Notes: generated by a model from the sequence alone, not told the origin. Positions 1 to 9,176 are shown, numbered from the stretch's first letter. The stretch is DNA of 35,656 bases from Ignavibacteria bacterium (GCA_030835085.1 JAUQWQ010000215.1:1-35656), one strand, 5' to 3'. Made by a program: numbers and translations.

Positions 1-1
1 A

Positions 2-502
2 AAGCTGGTTGAAGGTGATATTGTAAGTATTGATGTTGGTGTTAAAAAGAATGGATATTATGGTGATGGCGCGAAAACATATGCAGTTGGTGAAGTCAGC
101 CCGGCAAAAAAGAAGCTGCTGAAAATTGCAGAAGAGAGTCTTTACCTTGGACTTGAAAATGCAACTGACGGAAATTATATCAATGATGTATCGCTGGCAA
201 TTCAGCAGCATGTTGAAGCTGCGGGATTTTCGATTGTCAGGGATCTTGTAGGACACGGAATCGGCAAAGAGCTTCATGAAGAACCGCCGATACCGAATTA
301 TTATCACAGCGGTTACAGAACCAGGTTTAAAGAAGGTATGACAGTCGCAATAGAACCGATGGTAAATTACGGTACATATAAGGTTAAAGTATTAGGCGAT
401 AAATGGACATATGTAACGGCTGACGGAAAACCAAGCGCGCATTTTGAACATTCAGTCTTAATTACCAAGGGGCAGCCTGAAATTTTAACTAAGGAGAATT
501 AA
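2..502 (+). CDS. map: Methionine aminopeptidase type I, C-terminal part (5' end outside window)
   Basis: Removes the initiator methionine from nascent proteins, using a dinuclear metal centre. The reading frame is open from base 2 and lacks its start, so about 166 C-terminal residues are visible. Metal-ligand regions are recognisable in order: the aspartates in IDVGV and YGDGAK, the histidine of GHGIGKELHEEP, the glutamate of EPMVNYG, and the final glutamate in HFEHSVLITK. The gene ends 9 bases before infA. The map-infA-rpmJ-rpsM order is the standard end of the spc/alpha ribosomal cluster, which supports the call. Upstream genes (secY and others) are expected just outside the window, but this is inference. 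Confidence 0.95.
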   Translation, partial: KLVEGDIVSIDVGVKKNGYYGDGAKTYAVGEVSPAKKKLLKIAEESLYLGLENATDGNYINDVSLAIQQHVEAAGFSIVRDLVGHGIGKELHEEPPIPNYYHSGYRTRFKEGMTVAIEPMVNYGTYKVKVLGDKWTYVTADGKPSAHFEHSVLITKGQPEILTKEN

Positions 503-511
503 AGTTAATTA

Positions 512-730
512 ATGTCAAAGCAGGGAACAATCAAGGTTGATGGAATCATTACTGATACTCTGCCCAACGCTGCATTTAAGGTAAAACTTGAAAACGGGCA
601 TGAGATCATAGCTCATATATCAGGTAAAATGAGAATGAATTTCATAAAGATACTCGAAGGTGATAAAGTGTCGGTTGAGCTTTCACCATATGACCTCACA
701 AGAGGCAGGATTACATACAGGTATAAATAA
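512..730 (+). CDS. infA: Translation initiation factor IF-1
   Basis: Small S1-type OB-fold protein that occupies the ribosomal A site during initiation together with IF-2 and IF-3. It is 72 residues, the usual family length. The conserved block [19 protein letters not shown] and the C-terminal ending [10 protein letters not shown] are typical of bacterial IF-1. An AAGGAG-like sequence lies inside the end of map (491-496), about 16 bases before the ATG, so translation may be coupled to map. The 87-base gap to rpmJ is AT-rich and I see no clear promoter or terminator in it. Confidence 0.97.
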   Translation: MSKQGTIKVDGIITDTLPNAAFKVKLENGHEIIAHISGKMRMNFIKILEGDKVSVELSPYDLTRGRITYRYK

Positions 731-817
731 ATTTTTATAGTTTCAAATATTTTATAGCATCAAAGTTTTATATATTTTACAGGCATTTTAATAAAAGCTG
801 AAAAAGAGGTAACTAAA

Positions 818-931
818 ATGAAAGTAAGAAGTTCTGTTAAGAAAATGTGTGAACACTGCAAGATCATCAAGAGAAAAGGTGTTATCAGAGTAATTTGTAA
901 AAACCCGAAACATAAACAAAGACAGGGATAA
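818..931 (+). CDS. rpmJ: Ribosomal protein L36 (bL36), zinc-binding form
   Basis: The smallest large-subunit protein, 37 residues here. It starts [11 protein letters not shown] and ends KHKQRQG. The zinc ribbon is intact, with ligands C11, C14, C27 and H32 in the normal spacing, so this is the zinc-dependent C+ paralogue. It lies between infA and rpsM as expected. A GAGGT sequence at 806-810 gives a plausible ribosome binding site 7 bases before the ATG. Confidence 0.95.
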   Translation: MKVRSSVKKMCEHCKIIKRKGVIRVICKNPKHKQRQG

Positions 932-955
932 TAAATTTATCAGGAGTAATTTTAA

Positions 956-1339
956 TTGGCAAGAATAGCAGGAATTGATCTTCCAAAAAACAAAAGAGTA
1001 GTAATAGGTTTAACTTCAATTTTCGGTATCGGCAGAACAACTTCTGAAGATATCCTGAACAGAACCGGCATCAGCCACGATAAAAAAGTAGCTGACTTGA
1101 CTGATGATGAAGTTAACCAGATCCGTAATATAATTACCTCGGAAATCAAAGTAGAAGGTGCTTTAAAATCCGAAGTACAGGCTAATATTAAAAGGCTTAT
1201 GGATATTGGTTCAAACAGGGGCAAGCGTCATAGGAGAGGTTTACCTGTACGCGGTCAGAGAACCAAGACCAATGCAAGGACCAGAAAAGGCAAGAGAAAG
1301 ACCGTTGCAGGCAAGAAAAAAGCGGCTTCCAAGAAATAA
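956..1339 (+). CDS. rpsM: Ribosomal protein S13 (uS13), TTG start
   Basis: Head protein of the 30S subunit that contacts tRNA and forms bridges to the 50S. It has 127 residues, starting [14 protein letters not shown] and carrying the conserved [20 protein letters not shown] segment near the C-terminus, followed by a very basic tail. No ATG fits the conserved N-terminus; the start must be TTG at 956-958, with CAGGAG at 941-946 as the ribosome binding site. A TTG start in a ribosomal protein gene is unusual. It belongs to the map-infA-rpmJ-rpsM-rpsK-rpsD-rpoA-rplQ run. Confidence 0.97.
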   Translation: MARIAGIDLPKNKRVVIGLTSIFGIGRTTSEDILNRTGISHDKKVADLTDDEVNQIRNIITSEIKVEGALKSEVQANIKRLMDIGSNRGKRHRRGLPVRGQRTKTNARTRKGKRKTVAGKKKAASKK

Positions 1340-1391
1340 TATCGCTGCTTAAGATATATAATTCTCAGTAAAGAAAGTTAATTAATTTATA

Positions 1392-1778
1392 ATGACACAG
1401 CAGGTAAAAAAAGTAAAGAAGAAAGCAACCGTTGAATCTACCGGTGTAGCTCACATTAAAGCAACATTCAATAATGTTATTGTTACATTAACAGATGTTA
1501 CAGGAAATACGATCTCCTGGGCATCCTCAGGTAAAATGGGATTCAAAGGTTCAAAAAAGAATACTCCGTTTGCGGCGCAGGTTGCAGCTGAAAGCGCTGC
1601 CAAAACAGCACTTGATGCAGGTTTAAGAAAAGTTGATGTGTTTATTAAAGGGCCAGGCTCCGGACGCGAAGCAGCTATCAGATCATTGCAGACATCAGGA
1701 CTGGAAATATTGAGCATTAAAGATATTACCCCGATCCCGCACAACGGATGCAGACCGCCAAAGAGAAGAAGAGTATAA
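1392..1778 (+). CDS. rpsK: Ribosomal protein S11 (uS11)
   Basis: 30S platform protein near the mRNA exit and the 16S 3' end. It has 128 residues with a lysine-rich N-terminus. Family signatures are [29 protein letters not shown] and the C-terminal [13 protein letters not shown]. Upstream of the ATG is an A/T-rich stretch (about 1372-1391) with no Shine-Dalgarno sequence, as in many Bacteroidota ribosomal genes. Next gene in the canonical alpha-operon order. Confidence 0.97.
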   Translation: MTQQVKKVKKKATVESTGVAHIKATFNNVIVTLTDVTGNTISWASSGKMGFKGSKKNTPFAAQVAAESAAKTALDAGLRKVDVFIKGPGSGREAAIRSLQTSGLEILSIKDITPIPHNGCRPPKRRRV

Positions 1779-1836
1779 TTTTAGGTTTTATACGGCATCA
1801 CACCAGATCAAAAAAAGAATAAAATAACATATATAA

Positions 1837-2466
1837 ATGGCAAGATACACAGGACCAAGCTGCAAACTTTGCAGAAGAGAAAAAACCAAATTATTTCTGA
1901 AAGGGACAAAATGTTTTACCGAAAAATGTCCGCTTGAAAGAAAGAATTATGCGCCGGGTCAGCATGGACTTTCAAGAAGAGCAAAAGTCTCTGATTATTC
2001 GATCCAGCTAAGAGAGAAGCAGAAAGTTAAAAGAACTTACGGAGTTCTTGAAACACAGTTCAGGAATTATTTTGAGCTTGCTTCCAAACAGAAAGGCAGA
2101 ACAGGTGAGAACCTTGTAAAGCTTCTTGAAAGAAGACTTGATAACATTGTATACCGTTCAGGTTTGGCTCCTTCAAGAAAAGCCGCAAGACAGCTCATAC
2201 TGCATAAGCATTTTAAGATCAACGGTTCAACCGTTAACATCCCGTCATTTCTTTTAAGGGCAGGAGATTCTATCCAGGTTAAGGATAAGAGCAAACAGGT
2301 TAAAGTATTCCATGAGTCTATGAAGCGCGTTAAAGATGACATGCTTCCGGGCTGGATATCTGTAGATAAATCCGCTTTAAAAGGAACACTATTGGCTATT
2401 CCGGAAAGAATTGATATTCCGTTCACAGCCAACGAACAATTAATAGTTGAATTATATTCAAAATAG
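1837..2466 (+). CDS. rpsD: Ribosomal protein S4 (uS4), four-cysteine zinc form
   Basis: Primary 16S rRNA binding protein that nucleates 30S assembly; in other bacteria it also represses the alpha operon. It has 209 residues. The N-terminal zinc knuckle is complete (C9, C12, C26, C31), so this is the C+ type. The S4 RNA-binding domain begins near residue 95 (RRLDNIVYRSGLAPSRKAAR). There is no Shine-Dalgarno sequence before the ATG; the leader is A/T only for about 15 bases. Only 8 bases separate it from rpoA. I did not find a recognisable S4 operator structure. Confidence 0.97.
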   Translation: MARYTGPSCKLCRREKTKLFLKGTKCFTEKCPLERKNYAPGQHGLSRRAKVSDYSIQLREKQKVKRTYGVLETQFRNYFELASKQKGRTGENLVKLLERRLDNIVYRSGLAPSRKAARQLILHKHFKINGSTVNIPSFLLRAGDSIQVKDKSKQVKVFHESMKRVKDDMLPGWISVDKSALKGTLLAIPERIDIPFTANEQLIVELYSK

Positions 2467-2474
2467 AAATAAAC

Positions 2475-3464
2475 ATGACAAATCAATATATTCAGTACCC
2501 CGAAAAATTAGAATTAGAAAAAGAAACCAATACCCGTTATTTCGGCAGGTTTACAATACAGCCGCTTGATAAAGGTTATGGCATAACTTTAGGCAACGCT
2601 TTAAGAAGAGTACTTATCTCTTCATTGCCGGGTACTGCTATTACAGGTATTAAGGTCAATAATGTGCCTCATGAATTCACAACAATTAAAGATGTTGTTG
2701 AAGATGTATCTGAAATAATCCTTAACTTAAAAGAAGTAAGGTTCAAACAGAACATCAAAGGAGCAAACAAAGTTGAATTAAGGCTTAAAGGTCCACTTGA
2801 TTTCATTGCAAGACACATACAGGAAGCTACTGAAGATTTTGAAATTCTGAACCCGAACCATCACATTGCTACACTTAACAAGAATGCTGATGTAAGCATT
2901 ACTTTAAAGATCGGCTCAGGTATCGGTTATGTTCCTTCGGAAGAAAATAAAGATCCTGAACAGGACCTTTTAATGCTGCCGATAGATTCTATCTTTACTC
3001 CTATTAAGAATGTAAAATACGAAGTATTGAACACAAGGGTAGGGCAGAAAACAGATTACGAGAAGCTTGTTCTGGAAATTACTACAGACGGTACAATTAT
3101 CCCTGTTGATGCTTTGACACAGGCTGCATCTGTACTTAATGAGCATGTTGCAATGTTCGAGAACTTCGGTAAGGTTACAGAAGAAAAGAAAGCGCCTGTT
3201 AAGGATGAAGAAACTGAATTCGCAAGAATAAGGAAAATGCTTCTTACCAATGTTGATGAACTGAAACTATCTGTTCGTGCACAGAACTGTCTGCGCTCAG
3301 CGAACATTAAAACACTTGGCGATCTTGTGAGACACCAGGAAGTTGAAATGCTGCAGTTCAGGAATTTCGGAAGAAAATCACTTGCAGAGCTTGGCGAGAT
3401 ACTTCAGGAAAACGGACTTTCCTTTGGTATGGATGTTGATAAATATATTAAAGAAGAAAACTAA
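2475..3464 (+). CDS. rpoA: DNA-directed RNA polymerase subunit alpha
   Basis: Scaffold of RNA polymerase assembly and, through its C-terminal domain, the contact for UP elements and activators. It has 329 residues, the normal length. The N-terminal dimerisation domain (about 1-230) has the GYGITLGNALRRVLISSLPG signature at 34-53. After a charged linker, the C-terminal domain (about 255-320) carries LSVRAQNCLRSANI, where R268 aligns with the DNA-contacting R265 of E. coli, and the helix-hairpin-helix NFGRKSLAELGEIL. It is in the usual position between rpsD and rplQ, with no Shine-Dalgarno sequence. Confidence 0.98.
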   Translation: MTNQYIQYPEKLELEKETNTRYFGRFTIQPLDKGYGITLGNALRRVLISSLPGTAITGIKVNNVPHEFTTIKDVVEDVSEIILNLKEVRFKQNIKGANKVELRLKGPLDFIARHIQEATEDFEILNPNHHIATLNKNADVSITLKIGSGIGYVPSEENKDPEQDLLMLPIDSIFTPIKNVKYEVLNTRVGQKTDYEKLVLEITTDGTIIPVDALTQAASVLNEHVAMFENFGKVTEEKKAPVKDEETEFARIRKMLLTNVDELKLSVRAQNCLRSANIKTLGDLVRHQEVEMLQFRNFGRKSLAELGEILQENGLSFGMDVDKYIKEEN

Positions 3465-3488
3465 ACTAAACAGCTGGATTGAACTGAT

Positions 3489-4055
3489 ATGATACACAGA
3501 AGAAAAGGCAGAAAATTAAAAAGAACAGCTACGCACAGGAAAGCATTGCTTTCCAATCTTTCTGTTTCTTTAATAAAACATAAAAAACTGAAGACTACTT
3601 TAGCCAAAGCTAAAGAACTTAGATTATTTATTGAACCGATAATTACCAAATCAAGAAAAGCGCTCAGTTCTGATAAACCTGAATTTGGAGTGCATTTGAG
3701 AAGAGAAGTAAATAAATTTCTTCAGGATAAAGGCGCAATTACTACTTTATTCAATGAAATAGCACCAAAGGTTGCAAACCGTAACGGAGGCTATACAAGG
3801 GTTTTGAAAATGGGCAGACGCTTAGGTGACGGCGCTGAACTTGCTATGATAGAACTTGTTGATTATAATATGGAACAGGCTGCTGATAAGACTGAAACTG
3901 CAGAAAAAGAAACTAAGGGTAAGACTAAGGGCAAGACAACAAAACCGGCAGCAAAAACTACAAAGACAACAAAGACAGCAAAAACCAAAAAAGCGGCAGC
4001 TACTACAGAAACAAAAAAGACTAAGCCCAAAAAGAAAAAAGAAGCAGCTGAGTAA
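3489..4055 (+). CDS. rplQ: Ribosomal protein L17 (bL17) with long basic C-terminal tail
   Basis: Large-subunit protein near the peptide exit tunnel. Residues 1-127 are a normal L17 core (MIHRRKGRKLKRTATHRKAL at the start, NRNGGYTRVLKMGRRLGDGA at 98-117). About 60 extra residues follow, composed almost only of K, T, A and E, so the protein is 188 residues instead of about 120-130. The tail has repeats of KGKT and KTTKT type and is probably disordered. It closes the alpha operon, 24 bases after rpoA. Confidence 0.96.
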   Translation: MIHRRKGRKLKRTATHRKALLSNLSVSLIKHKKLKTTLAKAKELRLFIEPIITKSRKALSSDKPEFGVHLRREVNKFLQDKGAITTLFNEIAPKVANRNGGYTRVLKMGRRLGDGAELAMIELVDYNMEQAADKTETAEKETKGKTKGKTTKPAAKTTKTTKTAKTKKAAATTETKKTKPKKKKEAAE

Positions 4056-4093
4056 TTAACATAATAAGAGGTAAGCAGCACTTATCAGATTTA

Positions 4094-4684
4094 ATGAAAA
4101 TAACAACAGCTGAATTCGTAAATAGTGTTTCAGATCTGAGCCAGCTTCCTACGGCTCATTTACCGGAAATCGTTTTTATTGGCCGTTCTAATGTTGGTAA
4201 ATCATCCTTAATTAACAAGATCTGCAACAAAGCAAAGCTTGCTAAAACCAGCTCTGTACCGGGCAGGACAAGAATGCTTAATTATTACCTTATCAATGAG
4301 GAATTTTACTTCGTTGATCTGCCGGGTTATGGTTATGCTAAAGTACCTGAACAGATCAAAACCGGCTGGAGAAAGCTGGTAGAAGAGTATATCAGCACCA
4401 GAAAGAATATTAAGCTTGTGTTTGAGCTTATGGACTCACGTCATGACCCTACTTACCTTGACCAGTTAATGGTAAACTGGCTTGAATACTACGAAATAAA
4501 TTATGCAATAGTTTTAACCAAGGCAGATAAGATATCTTCCAATAAAATGGAGCGCCAGATATACCGTACCAGCAAAATTGTGAGCAATGATGAGCTGTGT
4601 AAGGATTACGTTCCGTTTTCTGCTATTACTGCCGAAGGTAAAGATACCGTTGTAAAACTGATCACTGAAAGTCTGAATTCATAA
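4094..4684 (+). CDS. engB: Ribosome biogenesis GTP-binding protein YsxC/EngB (YihA)
   Basis: Small Era-like GTPase needed for late 50S assembly. It has 196 residues. GTPase motifs in order: G1 GRSNVGKSS at 30-38, a G2-region threonine within VPGRTRMLNYY (55-65), G3 DLPGYG at 75-80, and G4 TKAD at 142-145. The G3 motif DLPGYGYAKV is diagnostic of this family. It follows rplQ by 38 bases with no visible terminator, so it may be read through from the ribosomal operon, which fits its function. Confidence 0.96.
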   Translation: MKITTAEFVNSVSDLSQLPTAHLPEIVFIGRSNVGKSSLINKICNKAKLAKTSSVPGRTRMLNYYLINEEFYFVDLPGYGYAKVPEQIKTGWRKLVEEYISTRKNIKLVFELMDSRHDPTYLDQLMVNWLEYYEINYAIVLTKADKISSNKMERQIYRTSKIVSNDELCKDYVPFSAITAEGKDTVVKLITESLNS

Positions 4685-4705
4685 ATCTTTTAACCGGAGA
4701 TATCT

Positions 4706-5788
4706 TTGCTGAAAAAAAAGATATTCACCCCGGGACCCACTCAGGTCCATCCCGACGTTTTAAAAGCCACAATATCATCTGATACGTACCACAGAAGCCC
4801 TGAATTTAAGGCATTCCACGGAGAATTAATTGCTAAGTTAAAGCATATATTCCAAACCACACAAAATCTCAACATTTTAACTACATCCGGAACCGGTTCA
4901 CTTGAAACCGCCGTTATTAATTTCTGCAATCCGAAGGAAAATGTACTTTTCATTAACCAGGGAAGATTTGGTGCAAGGTGGGGAGCGATATGCAAAGCAT
5001 ATAACATAAACGCTGTTGAGCTGCCGATTGAATACGGCAAAAGTGCAGATGTAAGCGACCTGGAAACCGTAAACCTCGAAAATATATCTGCGGTATTATT
5101 AACACACACGGAAACTTCCACTGCCTCACTTACAGATATTAAAAAACTTACAGATTATATAAAGAGCAAATCAGATGCTCTGGTAATTGTTGACGCTGTT
5201 ACTTCGGTTGGTGCTATCGAGTTCAGGTTTGATGACTGGGATCTTGATGTTGCGGTATCCGCTTCGCAAAAAGGATTAATGACACAGCCCGGTATCGCTA
5301 TCATAGCATACAGCGAAAAAGCCCGCGTAAAAATGGAAAACAATGATATGCCAAGATTTTTCTTTGACCTGAGGAAGGAATATAAGTCAGTTAAGGAAGA
5401 CGGCGTTACAATGTGGACTCCTGCTGTTGGGTTATTCTACGGTGTAGATAAGGCATGTGATATTATTTTAGAAGAAGGACTTCTAAACAGGTGGAAAAGA
5501 ACGCATGAAATGGCAGAGTATTTCAGAACAGAATCATTGAAGAATGGTTTTGGGTTGTTTTCATCATCACCAAGCGATTCTTTAACGGCAATTACATTGC
5601 CGGGTAATATTCCAACAGGTAAGCTTATCAGAGCAATGAAGGATAATTACGGCGTGCAGATGGCAAACGGTCAGGCTGAAATGAAAGAGAAAATTGCCAG
5701 AATTTCACATATGGGTGATCTGGAAATTAATGATTTTGCGGAACTTAATAAGCTGCTTGTAACAGAATTCAAAAAACTTCAGTCATGA
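4706..5788 (+). CDS. Class V PLP-dependent aminotransferase (alanine/serine-glyoxylate or phosphoserine type)
   Basis: Fold-type I aminotransferase of 360 residues, similar to alanine-glyoxylate and serine-pyruvate transaminases. The N-terminal FTPGPTQVHPDVL is the family entry motif; the phosphate-binding SGTGSLE lies at 61-67, the cofactor aspartate in VDAVTS at 162-167, and the Schiff-base lysine is K189 in SASQKGLM. The start is TTG at 4706-4708, 8 bases after CCGGAG. The next gene, 6 bases downstream, is a phosphoglycerate-dehydrogenase-like enzyme, so this aminotransferase may serve serine synthesis (3-phosphohydroxypyruvate to phosphoserine) instead of glyoxylate metabolism. The family call is firm; the substrate is not. 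Confidence 0.85.
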   Translation: MLKKKIFTPGPTQVHPDVLKATISSDTYHRSPEFKAFHGELIAKLKHIFQTTQNLNILTTSGTGSLETAVINFCNPKENVLFINQGRFGARWGAICKAYNINAVELPIEYGKSADVSDLETVNLENISAVLLTHTETSTASLTDIKKLTDYIKSKSDALVIVDAVTSVGAIEFRFDDWDLDVAVSASQKGLMTQPGIAIIAYSEKARVKMENNDMPRFFFDLRKEYKSVKEDGVTMWTPAVGLFYGVDKACDIILEEGLLNRWKRTHEMAEYFRTESLKNGFGLFSSSPSDSLTAITLPGNIPTGKLIRAMKDNYGVQMANGQAEMKEKIARISHMGDLEINDFAELNKLLVTEFKKLQS

Positions 5789-5794
5789 TGTTAA

Positions 5795-6769
5795 ATGAAT
5801 AAGAAAGTAAAAATCTTCCTGGCAGATGATTTGCATCCCGCAGGGATAAATTTACTGAAAAAACATTTTACCATAATTTCCCTTAAAGGTCTTGATAACG
5901 ATACTTTGTTAAAAAAAATATCAGCTAATGCCAATACTGCAAGTGAAAGCTCTGCTTTGATAATAAGATCAGTAAGGAATATAGGCAAAAGTGAACTTAC
6001 GTTTATTAAAAAGCATACAAATGTTGGGTTGATTTGTACAGTTTCTGCGGGATTTGATAACCTGGATATTCCGCAGGCTGCGAAGCTTGGCATCAGAATT
6101 ATGAATGTTGCAGGAGCCAACAGCACTTCCGCAGCAGAATTCACATGGGCATTGATCCTTGCCATAACAAAACGCCTCATCAAAGCAGATTCAATGATGA
6201 AACAAGGGGTATATGATTACAGCAAGTTTGCTAACACAGAGCTTAAGGGTAAAACGATCGGCATAATTGGTGTTGGTAATATAGGTTCAAAGGTCGCTAA
6301 AATTTCAAAGGCTTTTGGCATGAAAGTGCTGGGAAATGATATTAAATCTTCATTGATAAAAATATATCCTTTTGTGAAGTTTGTTTCACTTAATAAGTTA
6401 CTTTCATTATCGGATATAGTAACAATACACACTCCGCTGGATAACTCAACAAAATACCTGTTAAACAATACTAACATTAAGCAGATGCAGAAGCATTCAG
6501 TTCTGATTAACTGCTCTCGCGGCGGTACGGTTGATGAAAAAGCATTGATCACAGCTCTGAGACGCGGCAGTATATCATATGCGGGAGTTGATGTGTTTGA
6601 AAAGGAGCCTGCATTCAATAAGACTTTTGCTAAATTAAGTAATGTAATTATATCGCCGCACATTGCAGGTAAAACGGTTGAAAGTAAAGAGAGAATGGCA
6701 CGTATTGCCGCAGAAAAGATCATCAATTTCTACAAAAAATCGGGTAAGAGAGCAAAATTAATTAATTGA
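5795..6769 (+). CDS. D-2-hydroxyacid dehydrogenase, D-3-phosphoglycerate dehydrogenase-like
   Basis: NAD-dependent dehydrogenase of 324 residues. The Rossmann loop is GVGNIG at 159-164 with the ribose-binding aspartate D182. Catalytic residues are present: R242 (NCSRGG), E271 (FEKEP) and H289 (SPHIAG). There is no ACT or other regulatory extension, so if it is SerA it is the short, non-serine-inhibited type; it could also be a glyoxylate/hydroxypyruvate reductase. Pairing with the upstream aminotransferase favours serine biosynthesis or its reversal through hydroxypyruvate. The start ATG has no strong ribosome binding site. Confidence 0.85.
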   Translation: MNKKVKIFLADDLHPAGINLLKKHFTIISLKGLDNDTLLKKISANANTASESSALIIRSVRNIGKSELTFIKKHTNVGLICTVSAGFDNLDIPQAAKLGIRIMNVAGANSTSAAEFTWALILAITKRLIKADSMMKQGVYDYSKFANTELKGKTIGIIGVGNIGSKVAKISKAFGMKVLGNDIKSSLIKIYPFVKFVSLNKLLSLSDIVTIHTPLDNSTKYLLNNTNIKQMQKHSVLINCSRGGTVDEKALITALRRGSISYAGVDVFEKEPAFNKTFAKLSNVIISPHIAGKTVESKERMARIAAEKIINFYKKSGKRAKLIN

Positions 6770-6796
6770 AATAGACAAGAAAAATCCGTAAATTTG
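6766..6796 (+). promoter_or_regulatory. Predicted Bacteroidota-type promoter for dnaN
   Basis: TTG at 6766-6768 is followed after 20 bases by TAAATTTG at 6789-6796. This matches the Bacteroidota housekeeping promoter (TTG/TTTG at -33, TAnnTTTG at -7). Transcription would begin near 6802, giving a leader of about 23 bases that contains the strong ribosome binding site GGGAGG (6815-6820) of dnaN. The -33 element overlaps the stop region of the preceding dehydrogenase gene. Confidence 0.6.
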
Positions 6797-6824
6797 TCAA
6801 ATTAAGCAATTTTTGGGAGGTTTA

Positions 6825-7991
6825 ATGAAGTTCACTGTTAAGAGCAATGATCTCATCAGCGCTATAAATAAGGTTATTTCCGTCACACCAACAAGATCCA
6901 CTTTACCAATATTAAGTAATTTATTTTTCAGCCTCGAAGGCAAAGAGCTCACAATCATGGGCTCTGACCTTGAAGTCTATATAGAGGTTAAAATGAATGT
7001 TGATGGTAAAAGCGACGGACAGGTTGCACTGCCTGCAAAGAAACTTGAAACATTATTGCAGAATCTTTCAGGCAAGGATCTGAGTTTTGACCTGCAGAAT
7101 GGTTACAAAACCATTATTAAAACAAAGGGCGGCAAATGGACCCTGACAGGCGAAGACCCCAATGACTTCCCGATGCCCGCAGAGGTTGAAGACTCTAAGG
7201 AGATCGATATTTCCGGCGCGTTAATAACAAGATACCTTCCCAAGGCAATTCACGCAGCAAGCAGTGATGAGCTGCGCAGAAGCATGAACGGCGTTTACTT
7301 TGAAATTAAAAAAGGTGAGTTTAAAGTTGTTGCAACCGATGGTCACAGGCTTGTAAAAATTATTAACAGCAACTTTGATTATTCCGGCGAAAAGACAACT
7401 ATGCTTGTGCCTATCAAAACATGCCAGTTGATGACCAAGCTGTTTAAAGGTAAACCCGGCAATGAATCAGAACCGGCAGCCGAAGGCGAAGAAATAAACG
7501 AAAGTCAGAAAGTAAAAGTATTTTTCAGCAATGAATTCCTGAGATGCTCATTTAATAATGTAACTATCAACTCCAGGCTGATCGATGATACTTTCCCGAA
7601 TTATGAATCAGTAATACCCAATGATAACGAAAAGATACTGAAGGTCGCTAAGAACGATCTGATAGGTTCAGTTAAAAGGAGCATTATCCTTTCTGACCAG
7701 GTAACAAATAAAACTTCATTCAATATATCTGAAAGCGAGCTAAAAGTACGCGCCGCCAATAATGAATACGGCACTGATGCTGATGAAACCATGGAATGCA
7801 GCTTCACAGAAAGCGATGAGTTTGAAATAGCTTTCAACGGAAAATACCTGCTTGAAGCATTGCAGCATTTTGAAGCAGATGAATTGTTATTTGATTTTTC
7901 AACACCCCTTAAGGCTTCAATAATCAGACCATCTGAACAGCGTGAAAATGAAGACCTGATGATGCTGGTTATGCCTGTTAGAAATATCTGA
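6825..7991 (+). CDS. dnaN: DNA polymerase III beta subunit (sliding clamp)
   Basis: Forms the ring clamp that tethers DNA polymerase III to DNA. From the ATG at 6825 the protein is 388 residues; a TTG further upstream at 6813 is in frame, but it would place the GGGAGG ribosome binding site (6815-6820) inside the gene, so I reject it. Family features: N-terminal MKFTVKSNDLISAINKV, central NGVYFEIK and ATDGHRLVK, and C-terminal MLVMPVRNI. An acidic insertion rich in Glu lies about residue 215 between clamp strands. It is the first gene of a dnaN-recF-dciA-gyrB run; dnaA is not adjacent. Confidence 0.97.
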   Translation: MKFTVKSNDLISAINKVISVTPTRSTLPILSNLFFSLEGKELTIMGSDLEVYIEVKMNVDGKSDGQVALPAKKLETLLQNLSGKDLSFDLQNGYKTIIKTKGGKWTLTGEDPNDFPMPAEVEDSKEIDISGALITRYLPKAIHAASSDELRRSMNGVYFEIKKGEFKVVATDGHRLVKIINSNFDYSGEKTTMLVPIKTCQLMTKLFKGKPGNESEPAAEGEEINESQKVKVFFSNEFLRCSFNNVTINSRLIDDTFPNYESVIPNDNEKILKVAKNDLIGSVKRSIILSDQVTNKTSFNISESELKVRAANNEYGTDADETMECSFTESDEFEIAFNGKYLLEALQHFEADELLFDFSTPLKASIIRPSEQRENEDLMMLVMPVRNI

Positions 7992-8007
7992 TAGGGTGTA
8001 ACAGGTA

Positions 8008-9176
8008 ATGATATTAGAGGAACTGTTTTTAGCTGATTTTAAAAATTATCACAATTGTTCTTTCTCATTCAGCCAAAAACTGAACTTTATATACGGAGAA
8101 AACGGAAACGGAAAAACCAATATCCTTGAAGCAATTTCTATGCTGTGTTATACAAGGAGCTTTCTTCAGAACACTGAAGCGGATTGTGTTAAGTACGGGG
8201 AAAGTGCATTTGAAATTACCGGAAGTTTCAGGAACCGTGTTGAAAGCAAAAGCACTGTAAAGTTCCTGTATCATAAAGAAGAAAATGTTAAGCAGGTAAT
8301 CTGCGATAACGATAAGGTTACCCGCTCAAATGATTTTCTCGGGCGGTTTCCGCTTGTAGTACTATCACCATACGATCTTAAGCTCACAATGGGCCTGCAG
8401 CAGGATAGAAGACGTAATTTTGACCTTTTGATATCACAGGTCAGCAGGGTCTACTTAAATGACCTGAGGAAATATTCCAAGATCATTAAACAAAAAAATT
8501 CGCTCCTAAAGGAAAATCTTTTAACAAAAAGATATTCATATAAAGAATTAAGAGAGCTTGTTGGAGTATGGAATTCAGAACTGCTGGATCTTGCCGTAAA
8601 GTTAATGGTTCGCAGAATGGATTTCATTGAAGAATTTAAGAACTATATTGCTTCCTGTTTTGAACGTATTGTTGGCAGCAGGTATACACCTGTTATAACA
8701 TACCAGAGCGAAATCCTCGAAGAGTCAGATTTTTCGGAATACAATATTGATTCATTGAAAGTTAAGCTAGAGAAAGTACTTGATGAAAAACTAGATGCTG
8801 AGATAAAAAGGGGAATTTCATTAACAGGTCCGCACAGGGATAATTACATGTTCTATATGAATAAATCAGGTGAATTATTCGAGATGCGTATTTCCGCTTC
8901 GCAGGGTGAACATAAAACATTTGTGGTGGCATTAAAGCTTTCTGAGTTCGGTTATATCAGCGAGAATTTGAAACATACTAACACAGGAGAGCCTGTCCTG
9001 CTGCTTGATGATGTTTTTTCAGAGCTTGATAAGGGCAGGATAGAACGGATTTCGGAATTGATAACAGATTTTAACCAGGTGTTTGTTACCACCACAGATA
9101 AGGACCACTTTGGTATATTGAAGAATAATTTCAATGATTCTAAAACATTTTATATTGTGAACGGGACTGCTGAAAA

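Noticed and set aside
3856-4059. 67-residue plus-strand frame overlapping rplQ tail
   Set aside because: It is an out-of-frame reading of the low-complexity lysine tail, giving only Gln/Lys/Arg runs.
6217-6726. 169-residue minus-strand frame opposite the dehydrogenase
   Set aside because: It mirrors the Rossmann and catalytic part of a clear gene and has no start signals.
6813-6824. Upstream TTG start for dnaN
   Set aside because: Its first codons overlap the GGGAGG ribosome binding site of the ATG at 6825, and the conserved protein begins at MKFTVKSN.
6770-6824. Replication origin before dnaN
   Set aside because: Only 55 bases, with no DnaA boxes or repeated motifs; it fits a promoter.
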